A DNA stretch of 64,000 nucleotides from Athripsodes cinereus (GCA_947579605.1 OX388318.1:12462001-12526000), one strand, 5' to 3'. Counted from the first letter of the stretch, positions 51,063-61,867 are shown. The notes: a model not told the origin generated them from the letters alone. Numbers and translations are program-made.

Positions 51063-51857
51063 AAATCACAAAACAAACAAACAAATGAACTTAAGTATGT
51101 ACCAACCAAAATATTAATGTATTGGATTCTATGTCATTCATGTCGGCCATTATGAAATTAGCCCAAGATGTCAAAAATATGCAATTTTAACTCGCATAAT
51201 TCAGGAGTTTTTATCATAACCAAACACAACAATTTATAACCAAAATAATCCCCAAATGTTTAGTTTCAGTACTGATGTATTTCGCGTCACATCCATTGTG
51301 AAATTAATTCAATACACTGAAAAATGTTCGACCATGAATATTGCTACTTACAAAAACTTTCATAGATTTTTCCATACAAATTTTGTTATTATAATTTCTT
51401 TATCAATACATAAGATATTTTAAATGTTTTTGGCCTTGAACGTGCCCAGGATATGAGACCTCATATAGAATGCATTATTTTACTTCTGTCTTTCCTTATT
51501 TCAGAGTTCATTAAGGACATACGAACATACATACGAACGCATTAGAATATTTATGTGTGGATTAAACTTTAATATAAAAATTTAATATTTTAAGAATAAA
51601 GTCACATGCCAATAAAAAGTTCAAACTGCTATTTTAATGCCCTAATGAACAGTTTTTTAAGAGCATGCCTAAATAGAAATGTTCGCACATACGCCATATT
51701 AAATATGCAACGACGAAAATTAGGAATTTAGAACTACTTTCTAACATAAAATTCGCTTATAGGTAATAAAATTTAGATTGCAATTAAGTACATTAAATTA
51801 CAACGAACCACATTCTCAGAACATACACAATACAGATACTACGTATAAATTGTTAAT
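51063..51857. other. AT-rich interval, nothing recognised
   Basis: No family repeat or coding-like frame is identified. Confidence 0.4.
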
Positions 51858-51957
51858 ATGAAAAGTGAAAAAAATATATCAGTGGTACTTATGATTTATT
51901 TATTCCTTTCCTTTTGCATCGCCTGTGATGATACCCATAGAAATATTTATGTAGTAC
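51858..51957 (+). CDS. Putative first exon of a secreted protein
   Basis: The ATG-led segment MKSEKNISVVLMIYLFLSFC then ACDDTHRNIYVV has the n-h-c shape of a signal peptide, with cleavage plausible after CIA. It is followed at 51958 by GTAAGTAC, a consensus donor, so the continuation to 52061 may be intron read-through. No downstream exon could be identified. Function is unknown, and chance remains possible. Confidence 0.3.
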
Positions 51958-52254
51958 GTAAGTACCTACTACAGCCAGGCAGAGAGTATTATTCATTGTT
52001 TGTAGTATGTATCAAACAAAGAAACTGGTGCATGAATCATCTAGTCCATGGTATAATATAATATTGCACCTGCGGTTGTAGTTACATATATACATAGAGG
52101 TAGACACATACTGCTTATAGAATCCCATTTGAATGAATAATAGTTTGGTACCTAATATTTAACTATTAACAATTTAATATACATACATATATTTACAATA
52201 GAAAGAATCATATTATGTGTACAATACCTACTGCTCTGAGTCATAGTATATAAT

Positions 52255-52780
52255 GGGGTGTTCACATTTGGCGAATATCGCCAGGCGAATTTCAAAATAT
52301 AACGCCAGGCGAAAAAACAAAATTCGCCGTACGCCCATTGATCGTCACATCTGTTCACACAGTCCACCGATCGAGAAACGATCTGTCAGATGCACTTTGA
52401 TTTTGACATTGTTTTCAAAATGGCGGACGTCGAGATGGAGATCGCGAAGTGTTTATTTTTAGTCGAAAATGTTATAGTAGAGGTTAAAGGTGCCTTTTAA
52501 TTAAGGTAACAAACGCCACAAACCAACAACAAAGATAATAGCTGTCACGAAGCGAGAAACATTATAAAATTTATAGGTTAGAAAGTTTTTACGGACCTGC
52601 GCACATGTACGCATGCGCAAATCGTTCAACCAGAGAAAAAGTTGGAAGGTGGTCAACTCGAGACGATATCGTTTTTACTGGTTTTTATCGTTTCAGATAA
52701 GCTGTCATTTTGTTCACACGGTTCAAATGGCTGGCGATATTTAGGTGCCCTGGCGATATTCGCCAAAGTGATAACACCAC
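52255..52780. mobile_element. TIR element 3 with ATAAT duplication
   Basis: The left GGGGTGTTCACATTTGGCG then AATATCGCCAGGC pairs with the right CCTGGCGATATTCGCC, then AAAGTGATAACACCAC. ATAAT is found on both sides (52250-52254 and 52781-52785). The GC-rich inner region holds a promoter-proximal-looking short ORF (52420-52500). It probably derives from a longer DNA transposon by internal deletion. Confidence 0.7.
52420..52500 (+). CDS. 26-codon ORF, likely lost-transposase first exon
   Basis: An ATG in strong context (AAAATGGCG) opens MADVEMEIAKCLFLVENVIV and a stop after VKGAF. It sits inside the TIR element, where a non-autonomous derivative might retain the first exon of its parent's transposase. 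A GT occurs just after the stop (AAGGTAACAAAC). Too short to classify. Confidence 0.3.
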   Translation: MADVEMEIAKCLFLVENVIVEVKGAF

Positions 52781-52919
52781 ATAATACAACTCATACTTTA
52801 GTAGAAGTCTACTTACTAGTAGTACTGTTAATTGGCATGAAAACATCACGTTTAAAATATTGACCAAAAAGAATAAATACCTAAATAAATTTAACATATT
52901 TCAAACCAGTATTCCACAC

Positions 52920-53030
52920 TAAGTAGAATTGTATGACAGTGATGGAAGCGAAAGATGTATGCAAGGATAGAAGGAAGTGGCGCTCGATCCTTTCTGCCTA
53001 CCCCGTGAGGGAAGCGGCGTGATGATATGT
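52920..53030 (+). mobile_element. RTE-like family 2, shortest 3' fragment
   Basis: Reads MEAKDVCKDRRKWRSILSAY and then PVREAA, parallel to EEAKEVCKDRSIWRSVPSAY in the 62.3-kb copy. The end GCCTACCCCGTGAGG, then GGCGTGATGATATG is the family terminus. Confidence 0.75.
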
Positions 53031-53299
53031 ATGTTTGTACTCTACACTAAAAATGAGACAAACGCAGGTACATATATCATATCTCGAAGCATGTTTACAA
53101 TATACCTAGTTAAACTTGTACCATTTTCTCATTCTCTTACAAACATTTTTAGAAATACAAGGATAAAATACAAAAAACTGTAAAAAAAATACTAATAAAA
53201 TATGTAGGTATGCTGCTAAGTCATTATTATTTTTTATATTTTTCAGCTATAATAAAAAGTATCCTAATTATTTATGAAATTATTCCACTTTCATACCAT

Positions 53300-53475
53300 C
53301 AATATAATTTAGTCAATGTTGTCAATCGACGGTACTTGGTGGATTGTATATTGTATACATATTAAATTATTCCATAAAGCACTTTACGTTAGCCTGATGA
53401 TGAGAGCTTAAGCTCCTGAAAGCCGGCTTGCGATCAATAAAGCCAAGGTGGAAGTACTAAACATAAAAATGTTTT
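53300..53475 (+). mobile_element. Penelope-like repeat with hammerhead
   Basis: CAATCGACGGTACTTGGTGG is the diverged family end block. The ribozyme motif at 53394-53429 follows, then AATAAAGCCAAGGTGGAAG. It is not a foldback here, so it may be the least rearranged copy. Confidence 0.6.
53394..53429 (+). ncRNA. Hammerhead ribozyme motif
   Basis: Core CTGATGA, stem II GAGAGC-TTAA-GCTCCT (one mismatch), GAAA, palindrome GCCGGC as stem III, then T-T at the cleavage position. Outside, GC (53392-53393 as G-C) can pair with GC at 53430-53431, but the rest of stem I is eroded. The core is intact; stem I is the weak point. Confidence 0.65.
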
Positions 53476-54830
53476 ATTTGTGGTAAGTAATATTATTGTT
53501 AACATTTTATCAGGAAAAACTCATACGTACCTAAAAAGTAAAGGTCATCTAAAAAAATTAAATTGCGACAAATTTATAACAAGATAACATCTTGACATTT
53601 CCACTTATCGCCTTAAGACATTTTATTGTACTCGCATTTTTTTTAGTGTCCAAACCAATTCAATTGCCTTTAACGTTTTTTATAGAAGCACAGGGAAAAT
53701 CAACCTTATTTCGAGTGTCTTTACGTCGATTAAATCGCATTTTCCCACGACATTCAATGATGTCTTTGTCATAAGAACGGTGAATTCTGAAAAAGTGACG
53801 TGAAGAACATCGGAAACCTTGTGGAAGAAAGAATAGTACCCACTGTCATTAAATATTCTCAAAACACGACCCAATCAGGACTATCATCTCTTTTATATCC
53901 TTTATTCCCTACAGACACTACAGAGCTCAGGTGAGTGCTTTATTGCATAGTTTCAATATTGACATGCTCTTCTCGCACTATCTAGCATTTAATATCCTCT
54001 AAAGACATTTACTATTTCTGAAACTTAATAGATACCTTCTGCTTCGTATATGTTCCTGCATACTTATTTTGTCATTAGCAAACGTGTTATCAATAATAAC
54101 TAATAACCTACCTTAGATATCTACATATCAATATAATTATGTCATGTTTGTATATTATTAATACAAAACATACATTACGAACATGTGGTTGTGAACTATT
54201 CCTATGTATTAGATATTAATATTATAATCTCAAGCGATGGTTGTGTGTGTGGTACTATCTAGACCTTTTCACAGTTAAATATAAGTGATTAAAATATTAT
54301 TATTACATATTTTTAATTTGCTGACTACTCCATTTCTGGAGATCTCGTGATTATTTTATACTTGTTGATATTTATTTATTTTCATATTAATCACTAATTT
54401 AGCAATTTCCAAACATATTACTCATTTATAACAGAATTTGAACGTCTGGAATCTGTTCGAGTATATGTCACGTTATCGATATACTATTAGATTATGTATC
54501 ATGTATATCCAATGTAGATAAACTTCGAATTGAAAACTTAAAATATCTCATGCCTACGTGGTGCTGTACGAATTGCTATATTTTACAGAATTGGTACTAG
54601 AAAGCCTACAAAAAATAATGAGAGAACTATTCTTTAACAGATACTTCATGAAACCAACGAATTATTATATCGTCAACTGCGCATCTCCAAAATGAAAATT
54701 TTGAATTGTGGTGTATTCGTGTTGATTATCGAGTTGGTAGACGGGCGATGCAAAGTTCCAAATAATGTGAAAAGATGCTTAGTTCTCCATCAATAGGGTG
54801 AGCACGATTTTGTCCGGAAACAGTGGACAT
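53476..54830. other. Long interval, nothing recognised
   Basis: Overlapping frames on both strands at 53592-53874 show no recognised motif. No family repeat is seen over about 1.3 kb. Confidence 0.4.
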
Positions 54831-55040
54831 TTACCAATAATTTACAGATAGTGCTCCACTCGGCAATGACCCGCCGCGGGGTCTCTGAAATGGGAACACA
54901 AACATCTCTACGGGGTGTCTAATATCATCGACATTCAACTGCGACCCTTTCTCAAAATGTTTCAAAACTTTAACCCCACTCCCTCTCCATTCATTCTCTC
55001 TCTCACACAGAAATATACAATTTTCTGGACAAGAGGCCAA
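54831..55040 (-). CDS. Unrecognised open frame with coding-like composition
   Basis: A 69-codon minus-strand frame contains GSGVKVLKHFEKGSQLNVDD, then HPVEMFVFPFQRPRGGSLP. GC content is higher than the flanks and amino-acid use is balanced. It could be an exon or a repeat-encoded piece. No ATG start is present (the first codon is TTG), and I recognise no family. Confidence 0.25.
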   Translation of the reverse strand: MASCPENCIFLCERENEWRGSGVKVLKHFEKGSQLNVDDIRHPVEMFVFPFQRPRGGSLPSGALSVNYW

Positions 55041-55429
55041 TTAGCAATTAACCAACTTTTACATCCAAATTGTTAGGCGGCATTATCGTTACTACCAAAC
55101 TCAATTCGAATGCATTGTGTAAAAGTTTAGTCATTCACAAAAATATAATAATAATGGCGCTGGTATTTTCGTGGAAGTAGATATTGTGAGTATAAAAGAT
55201 GTTGCACGTGCGAAATGTTCAGCTTTTGAAACATTGATGTAGGTACTCTTATATAAGTATGTTCTTTGATGTGGCTCATAATATGCTCTTATAGTTTTCA
55301 ACTCATCATAAATAAAAGTTATCTGGTAAATTTACTTCTTTGAACACATGAGTAGGAACAACAGTAAAGCATTATATAACAGTAAAGCATTATAGAACAG
55401 TTCTTTTTTTTTTGAAAAACTGTCATGTT
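55041..55429. other. Interval without recognised features
   Basis: A short tandem AACAGTAAAGCATTATA occurs at 55358-55395. Nothing else is seen. Confidence 0.4.
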
Positions 55430-55690
55430 TTGACCATTGATGATCACCATCTCCATCGAATCTACGGTTGATAATAGGTCTCTCAATCTTTTCTGAAAAC
55501 TTTCTAGTGTGTCATCACATAAAAGATAATTAACATCTCCTATTCAGTGATGAAGTATGCCATCCATTCTGCATGTCGTATTTTTATTGACATAGTAAAG
55601 TTAACTTGCATGTCTATTATATGCGGTTAATTTATGTATTAGCTATCCCATTTGTGAGAGATGATGTGATCTAGGATTAAATTAAGCAAA
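55430..55690 (+). mobile_element. SINE-B, forward, decayed
   Basis: CTAGTGTGTCATCACATAAA, TCAGTGATGAAGTATGCCATC, CTTGCATGTCTATTATATGC and GCTATCCCATTTGTGAGAG then ATGATGTGATCTAGG follow the SINE-B order through to its 3' end. Confidence 0.55.
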
Positions 55691-56465
55691 CGATCAATCG
55701 CATACAAATTAAAAAAAGCTATTACATTTCATACTGTGTATTCCTTTTTTTGGTTTGAATGTGCGGATAAATAGGAGTTTACGACTCCAGAGATATCCGG
55801 GTGGAGGTGGGTATCTCTTCAATGTATATTACAGTTCTATATCATAATGTAAATGTGCAAGTAGTGATGGTTTTTCATGGTTCATTTAATGACGATTTTA
55901 GTCTCACAAGTCAATCTTAAAACTCCCAATAAATTCATGCTTCTCGTAGTTTAAGAACTGGTCTAAAGTAGGAATAATCATATACCTACATACATAAGTA
56001 TATTCGGTTCATATGATCCTAATACATACACATATTCAGTAGTATGCTTCGTCAAAGGGGAGGTATTCCCATGATAGGCATACAAACCAAAATGTGGTTG
56101 AAACCTTTTACTCAGGAAATTGGAACAAGTGTTTTATTTACGTGCGTATGTGTGGGTGTATGTACGTAGTCCATATATTATTTTTTCAATGTATGAGTGT
56201 AATATTTTTTTTGTATGATTGCTTAGGTAGGTGAATATTCCACTACTTCTTTTATTCTTCAGTGATCCTCTTAAAAATATATGATTTGAAAGATATAGGC
56301 TACCTCCATTTAAAACGATTTTTTTTCATTGAGTTTTCATTTTCCAAAACGTTCTGGACTTTCTGATACCGTCATCACAGGAACGATATGTTATAATTGA
56401 AGAGAGTAAAATACCACGAAAAGATGTAATTTGTAATTATCGTAAGAATGTTCCAATTTTTTTTG
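55691..56465. other. Interval with one dispersed short motif
   Basis: GACTCCAGAGATATCCGGGT then GGAGGTGGGTATCTCTTCAA (55780-55823) is related to 18485-18525 and 20850-20885. Otherwise nothing is recognised. Confidence 0.4.
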
Positions 56466-56700
56466 TTTTTTTTTTATTTATTTATATCATATAATACAAC
56501 ATTAAACACAATTATAAATTCGCGCCAAATCCATTACAAGATTTCTCGGCGCGTTCATTTTCATAATAACAATATGTATACATAAATAATTTAAACCCAA
56601 CCAAAAGCAGCAAACTTAATTACTATAGAATTACATAATTTCAATTATATACAAATCCACATTTCAGGAGCCATTCCTTAACAAGTCTTTTTGTTGCAAT
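56466..56700 (-). mobile_element. LINE 3' tail remnant
   Basis: On the minus strand, a unique GC-containing segment (CGCGCCGAGAAATCTTG) is followed by ATAAATAAATAAAA. Tail type only. Confidence 0.35.
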
Positions 56701-56789
56701 CTTACTACCACATTTCTTAATAAATGGAAACATTGTTAGTGTTATCTTCCCATGTTTCCAACAGAAAAATTAAAGAGCAATATAACAGA

Positions 56790-56935
56790 AAGCTTCAAGT
56801 TAGATAGTCAGGTGACGAAGAAAAGATTGTTGGAAAAAAAGTGCAGCAAGTCCAAGATGGAAATGAGTCAAAGAGGAGGCCTTTGTCCAAAGATTGACCG
56901 AAAATGAATGAAGAAGAAGTGATTTATATAAGAAT
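56790..56935 (+). pseudogene. LINE ORF C-terminal remnant
   Basis: The plus strand reads RWK, a stop, VKEEAFVQRLTENE, a stop, RRSDLY. W---EEAFVQ---E followed by a basic stop-ridden end is a common LINE C-terminus pattern. Two stops show decay. Confidence 0.35.
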
Positions 56936-57324
56936 TGAGTAGATATTAGAATAGATAATTTATAGCTCTCAGGATTATTATACTACTAGTGTTACTCATG
57001 AAATCATCTTAGTAATATAATATTATTATGACAACATATATGTACATATTGCGTATCTAAGTAGCTACCTAGTGACCTATATATTTACAGGAAAGACAAA
57101 TTAGGGAGGATGGGGATAATTAGAACCATTTTGAATTTAACATGAGTCTACAAATAAATCAGATGTTTTTGTATAAGATCATAATATTATCAACGTAATA
57201 TATTTACTTACCTATCATAATATGTCACAAAGGTGTAATTTACCCTTCATAATATAACATGCATATCTAACATTGTGAATATTTAATTTATTTTTAATTT
57301 GTACAAGTTTTCATACTCCTACCA
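56936..57324. other. Interval without recognised features
   Basis: AT-rich; nothing identified. Confidence 0.4.
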
Positions 57325-57510
57325 TATCATCAAGGCCTCTCCAACAGGTGGGGTAGTAATAAAAATTATGACGTACCTCTTGCTGAATTGAAAATATCAA
57401 ATTTCCTATTCGTCATATTTTCCAAATAGGTACCTGTCTTTTTCAGGACACTTATGCGCTTTTAAAAAATAGAAAGAGACCCATTCTTTACCGGGAAATC
57501 TACTAAATGA
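57325..57510 (-). mobile_element. SINE-B, decayed
   Basis: CCTACCATATCATCAAGGC, then CAACAGGTGGGGTAGTAAT, ACGTACCTCTTGCTGAATTG and GTACCTGTCTTTTTCAGGAC follow the complement order, with an internal deletion. Confidence 0.6.
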
Positions 57511-58740
57511 ATTGAGTAATCTGAACCAATCGTACAATTTATTTGAAAATTAAAAAAAACTGTTGTTTTTTGTATCAATTTTTTTGAAGCACTTTTACAT
57601 AATTTCAACTCATTGTATCTTCAACTATTACCAGCTGTTTTTGAATGGTTGGATGGGAAAGAATATTCGTTTAATATTCAATTAAATGATGCTACCACTT
57701 TCTTGTTCATACATTGAAAGATTTCATACCCATACAAAAAAAAAACGCAAATATTTAAAAAAGGAAGCAGTTCTTTATCCTTATCTCTTAACTCTACAGG
57801 TGAGGTAAATTATTTTTTTCCAAAATACCTGTATCAAAATTATTCCTCAGAATTTTCTTTTTATATTGAAGAAAAGTCTGGGATATGTTCGTTTAAGAGT
57901 ATAGGATATAGAATACGTGGATATAACGAATATTATATTTTCAGATTTATAAAACAAAAAAATATATCCAGAGATAACGTAATATCCACATTAGGTAAAT
58001 AATAATATAATATAATGTATGTATGTATGTATGTAAGTTGCTGAGTCACAAGCAGGCAGTATAGTGATCCCAGATATTATTATGATATCCAATTTCATTA
58101 GATTGCCCTCCGGTATCGAGGCAATTTGTTTCTGCCTATTGCTTTTTGACAAATGGATTAGCATCCTTCAAAGGAATTCACAGATCGCAAAAATATATTG
58201 GAGTACAATTGAAGAGTTTTGTTCTTGATCTCTCACCAATAACTTTATTTAAGAAAACAAGCAAATGTTTTGATATAAAAGAAAATTCAGTCCGCTTTTA
58301 GTATTGTTTGTTTTTTGTTCATTTTACCTTTAGTTTTTATAACATTCTATTTATTCCTTCACACCACGTCATTCCTTTCCAGAATAACAATAAATATGGA
58401 ATAAAATTCAATACCATCATTGAGCATTCCCTACACTTAAATTACATTCCCATAATTACTCTAAGATTGTAAATATCTTCTATGATTTATTTTTCAGGAT
58501 GCATGAACCATAGGCTATTTAATAAATCAGCTGCTTTTGCAGGCCTATGCATTGCTAATTTAAGGTATATTTTGTTAATTTGTTTATGTTATCGACATTA
58601 TTATTGACAACATGACAACACACAACATTATAAAGTAAGTGTACTTATCTAACCTATGAACGGTTATTTACTATATCTAACAATACAATTTCTTTAATCT
58701 AACAACAGTAACATAACAATCAATATTCAGTTCAGCAATG
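57511..58740. other. Long interval with ATGT microsatellite
   Basis: (ATGT)n at 58014-58034. A moderately GC-rich patch TGCCCTCCGGTATCGAGGC at 58103 cannot be assigned. No gene is seen. Confidence 0.4.
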
Positions 58741-58744
58741 ATAT

Positions 58745-58845
58745 ATGAATCTCTTCCTGAACATCTTTTTCGTTCATATCAGTGGGCATCCTGCATATAG
58801 TGAGTCAGCTTGCTACCTGCTGGTTGAAAATGCCGTAATTGTCTA
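58745..58845 (+). mobile_element. SINE-B 3' end
   Basis: Only the terminal block is recognisable (GGCATCCTGCATATAGTGAG, GCTACCTGCTGG, AATGCCGTAATTGTC). Confidence 0.4.
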
Positions 58846-58847
58846 TT

Positions 58848-59170
58848 TACTGTGTCAGTGTTTAGGTAATAGAATTCCTTAACGAAATTAAAAAAACGAT
58901 TGTTTTTTGCTTTAAATGTTCTTTATTGAGAGGGACGTTGACAGGTTTCGTCTTTTTTTTTATGAAAGATATATCTGGGTTTTGTAATAAACCCAAATAA
59001 ACGTTGTACAACTTTCACAGTATGCTAAAAGCTTGTGTCGTGAAAGGAGAGTCTGCAGGCACCTGGGATCGAACCACGGACCCCCTGTTCACGAGGCCGA
59101 GACTCTACCTTCAGGCTACCGAAGAACTCAAGGACAAGTCTTATAAGGACATTATCTACCAATCTCATTA
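58848..59170. mobile_element. Penelope-like repeat split by SINE-C
   Basis: Left part: ACTGTGTCAGTGTTTAGGTA, AATAGAATTCCTTAACGAAA, then GAGGGACGTTGACAGG and TTTCGTC, the GACGTC family from its terminal block inward. Right part at 59125-59165: AAGTCTTATAAGGACATTAT continues the same family (stem II and core region). A SINE-C in minus orientation lies between them. Confidence 0.6.
58952..59122 (-). mobile_element. SINE-C, near full length
   Basis: Poly-T, then AAAGATATATCTGGGTTTTG, GCTTGTGTCGTGAAAGGAG, box B complement GGGATCGAACCACGG, GGCCGAGACTCTACC and GGCTACCGAAG. Inserted inside the Penelope-like repeat. No clear TSD is seen. Confidence 0.8.
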
Positions 59171-59384
59171 AGGTACATTATAGTAGAAGAAAACACTCAC
59201 TTCACAATTTTGTAATTGTCTATGTTTAGATATGTATTATACATACCTCATCAAAATAATAAAATTAATTATTATGTTCTCTTCCAGGATTTGTGTTCTC
59301 TTCCATTTGATATTGGTTTTTTTTTGTTATTTTTAAAAATCACAGTGAACAACTATATTATACACTTAGGTAAACTTTTTTTTA

Positions 59385-59625
59385 TCCCGTGGAGCACCCG
59401 GTAAAGAATTGGTCTCCCACTCTTCTGCGTAAGTTTTCGAGTGTCCTGTAAAAGGCAGGTGTTCGAAAAAATTGAGACATTTTGCATCTTAAATTCGACG
59501 ATGAGGTTTGCCACCCATCCTGAATGTCTTGATTTTATATTGGCACGAAGAGGACAGTTTGCATGGTTCTTACATGCAGCTGATCTGCTGGCTACCCCAC
59601 TTGTGGGATATGCCGTGATGGTATA
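59385..59625 (+). mobile_element. SINE-B, best full-length copy
   Basis: In order: GTGGAGCACCCGGTAAAG, AATTGGTCTCCCACTCTTC, AAGTTTTCGAGTGTCCTG, TAAAAGGCAGGTGTTCG, GATGAGGTTTGCCACCCATC, CTGAATGTCTTGATTTTA, TTGGCACGAAGAGGACAG, TTACATGCAGCTGATCTGC, GGCTACCCCACTTGTGGG, and ATATGCCGTGATGGTATAG. TTTTCGAGTGTCC vaguely resembles a pol III box B, but a box A is not convincing. The last 40 bp match the 3' end of RTE-like family 2. Open frames here are incidental. Confidence 0.85.
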
Positions 59626-60189
59626 GTAAACTTTTTTTATAAATGTTTTGGTTGATGAGGCACAATTTACTTCAATTGTACATTCATACTACATTATGTT
59701 CATATTAGTTGAACATCTACATGTTTGTCGTTTTGCGAATTTGAATTTCAATATTATTTATTCCTTTATAATAAATTTATTAAATTACGTCTTAAGCCCT
59801 AGGGAGTGTTTAAGTGGCTCAATTTATATTTATTTTGATCGTTCAAATTAATTGACAGCATTGACATAATAATTAAAATTGATAAAGAAAGTTACCAATT
59901 ATTTTTTAACTTTTAAAACATCAAAAGAGTTTCTAAATGAAATTCAAAAAAAAAATGTACAATCAATAATTCATAACTCGGTCGTATATATTTCACATTT
60001 ATTATGGCATTTATTCTTTACAAATGTCAAACATACAAAATGATTTGCTTTTAAGATGAAAATCAAAACACAATTTAATCATTAAATATCAAAAATACAC
60101 AAAAGATCTCTCAGTCTATTAATTTGTACCAGCACGTTGCCCCCTATAATTTAATAGTGATTTTTTGCATATTAAAATTACTAATAATA
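59626..60189. other. AT-rich interval, nothing recognised
   Basis: No coding character or family repeat is seen. Confidence 0.4.
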
Positions 60190-60375
60190 CTATACATCAA
60201 GTGGGGTAGCAATCAGACCAGCTGCGTGTAATAAGACTTTCAGGATTGGCGGTAAACCTTGTCGCTGAATTTAAGATGTAATATGTCTTTATTTCCTCTA
60301 AAACCTTCCTTTTACAGAACTATCGAAAACTTACGAAGAAGAGTCGGAGTTCAATTTTTTACCGAGTACTTCATG
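60190..60375 (-). mobile_element. SINE-B, internally deleted
   Basis: ATCAAGTGGGGTAGCAATC, AGACCAGCTGCGTGTAATAA, then directly TTTCAGGATTGGCGGTAAAC and CTTCCTTTTACAGAACTATCG. About 30 bp around the CTGTCCTCTTCGTGCC block are missing. A separate forward 3' end lies at 60438-60488 (GCTAGTCAGCTGGTTGG, ATGACGTGATGG). Confidence 0.65.
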
Positions 60376-60989
60376 GTTATAAATTAATTTTATAAAGTTC
60401 GTCCAATCTATACCTACCTACTATAACAAATGAGATTCTAAAAGGATAGCTAGTCAGCTGGTTGGAAATGACGTGATGGTAAAGATGCTAGATAGTAACA
60501 TGTTTTCAGTCTTATAACAATGCGCTTTCAGCAGATATTGAAAATATTTCAGCGAAGGTACCTACTCGTATATATTTGTTCTTGCTCACCATTGAATCGC
60601 AATAACTTTCAACGATACGATCGCCAATATTTTACAAGTGATGATAACAATATAATAAATTGCTTAATTGGTAATATTTCCTCAATTTCTAATTTAAAAG
60701 ATATTGAAATTTGATGAAGTTGCATACAAACAACTTCACAAAACATTTTTCAGAGATGTAGTAGTGATAATATTATTGCAATGAAAAATATTGAAATTGC
60801 ACTCCTTATGTTCGATAACATTTAGAGTTTACTTAGAAAGCGAACTGTCGGAAAATATATTAATTGATCACATAAAATTATTACTTGTACATCGATGGAT
60901 TATGCTTGCAGTTACGTAATAAAATACACCAACCAGTCGCTATGAATATAACGTATTAACATATTGACACATTATATATTTTGGCACCT

Positions 60990-61085
60990 ACGTTGAATTA
61001 AAGAGCCTGGCGGAAAATAGGGAGGAATAGAGAAGAAAATCTAATCTCGTTGAAGACCAATCTAATGAATTCTAACTCTATTTAT
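60990..61085 (+). mobile_element. RTE-like family 3, 3'-end fragment
   Basis: Translates as YVELKSLAENREE, a stop, RRKSNLVEDQSNEF, parallel to YVELKRLAENREEWRRKTKL in the 40.4-kb copy. The Trp codon has become a stop. Confidence 0.75.
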
Positions 61086-61364
61086 ATAATATTAGGTAAG
61101 TATAATTATAATCACCAGAAAATGTGTCATATTCCACTTTTCTGGATAAACAGAGAGGAGCGAGAAGTATAATTATTCGCCTGTCTTTGTAATATTCCTC
61201 GCCTACTACATAATCATAATATAGTTTTGACGGAATTTTCACCTATTTATTATTTGTTCACAACGAGCATTTGTAAATAAAGTTGAGGATCGTCAAATTT
61301 CTCCATACTTATTCTCTTAGTAATGTTTCAGCTTTAATTTGACTCTGAATACATTATATATATC

Positions 61365-61867
61365 TAGTGATGTGAGAAGAGAAAATTCTCCAAAGAAATT
61401 TCTCGAGAACGAGAAATTTCTCCTCTGATGGAAGAGAAATTTCTCTCCATATTTTTTCTTAGTGGTGTTATGACCTTTCGCCCAGTACACTTCGCAGCCA
61501 ACCTGATTGATCCAAAAATTTGTGGGGCTGATTAAGGCCCAAATCAGAGGTTATTAACACTTTTTTTCCATGTACGTAGGTACCTGCAATTTTTTTTTTA
61601 ACTTAAATATGGGCATGTGGGGTGTCAAACATCAAGATTTTTTATAATAATTATTTGTTTCCATAATTAATTGCAGCCATATTGGTTATAAATTGTCTCA
61701 ACATTTGTACATTGTAATTGATTGATTGAATAAAGTATTTATTATTATTATACTGTTAAATAAAAAATAAAAAAAATTCACCGAAAATTCTCAACTTCGA
61801 GAAATTTACCAAGAAATTTCTCGGTAAATTTCTCGAAAAATTATTTCTTGAGAATTCCACAACACTA
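61365..61867 (+). mobile_element. hAT-like element with transposase remnant
   Basis: The left TAGTGATGTGAGAAGAG and right GAGAATTCCACAACACTA are inverted ends. Flanks TATATATC and TATACCTA could be a diverged 8-bp duplication. GAGAAATTTCTC palindromes repeat near both ends. At 61479-61560 the frame PVHFAANLIDPKICGAD resembles the AHLAANLLDPKYRG motif of hAT transposases, then meets a stop. A LINE tail (TTGATTGAATAAAGTATTTA) is inserted at about 61690-61755. Confidence 0.5.

Noticed and set aside
59441..59626. 61-codon frame in SINE-B
   Set aside because: It lies wholly inside the repeat and is not preserved in other copies.
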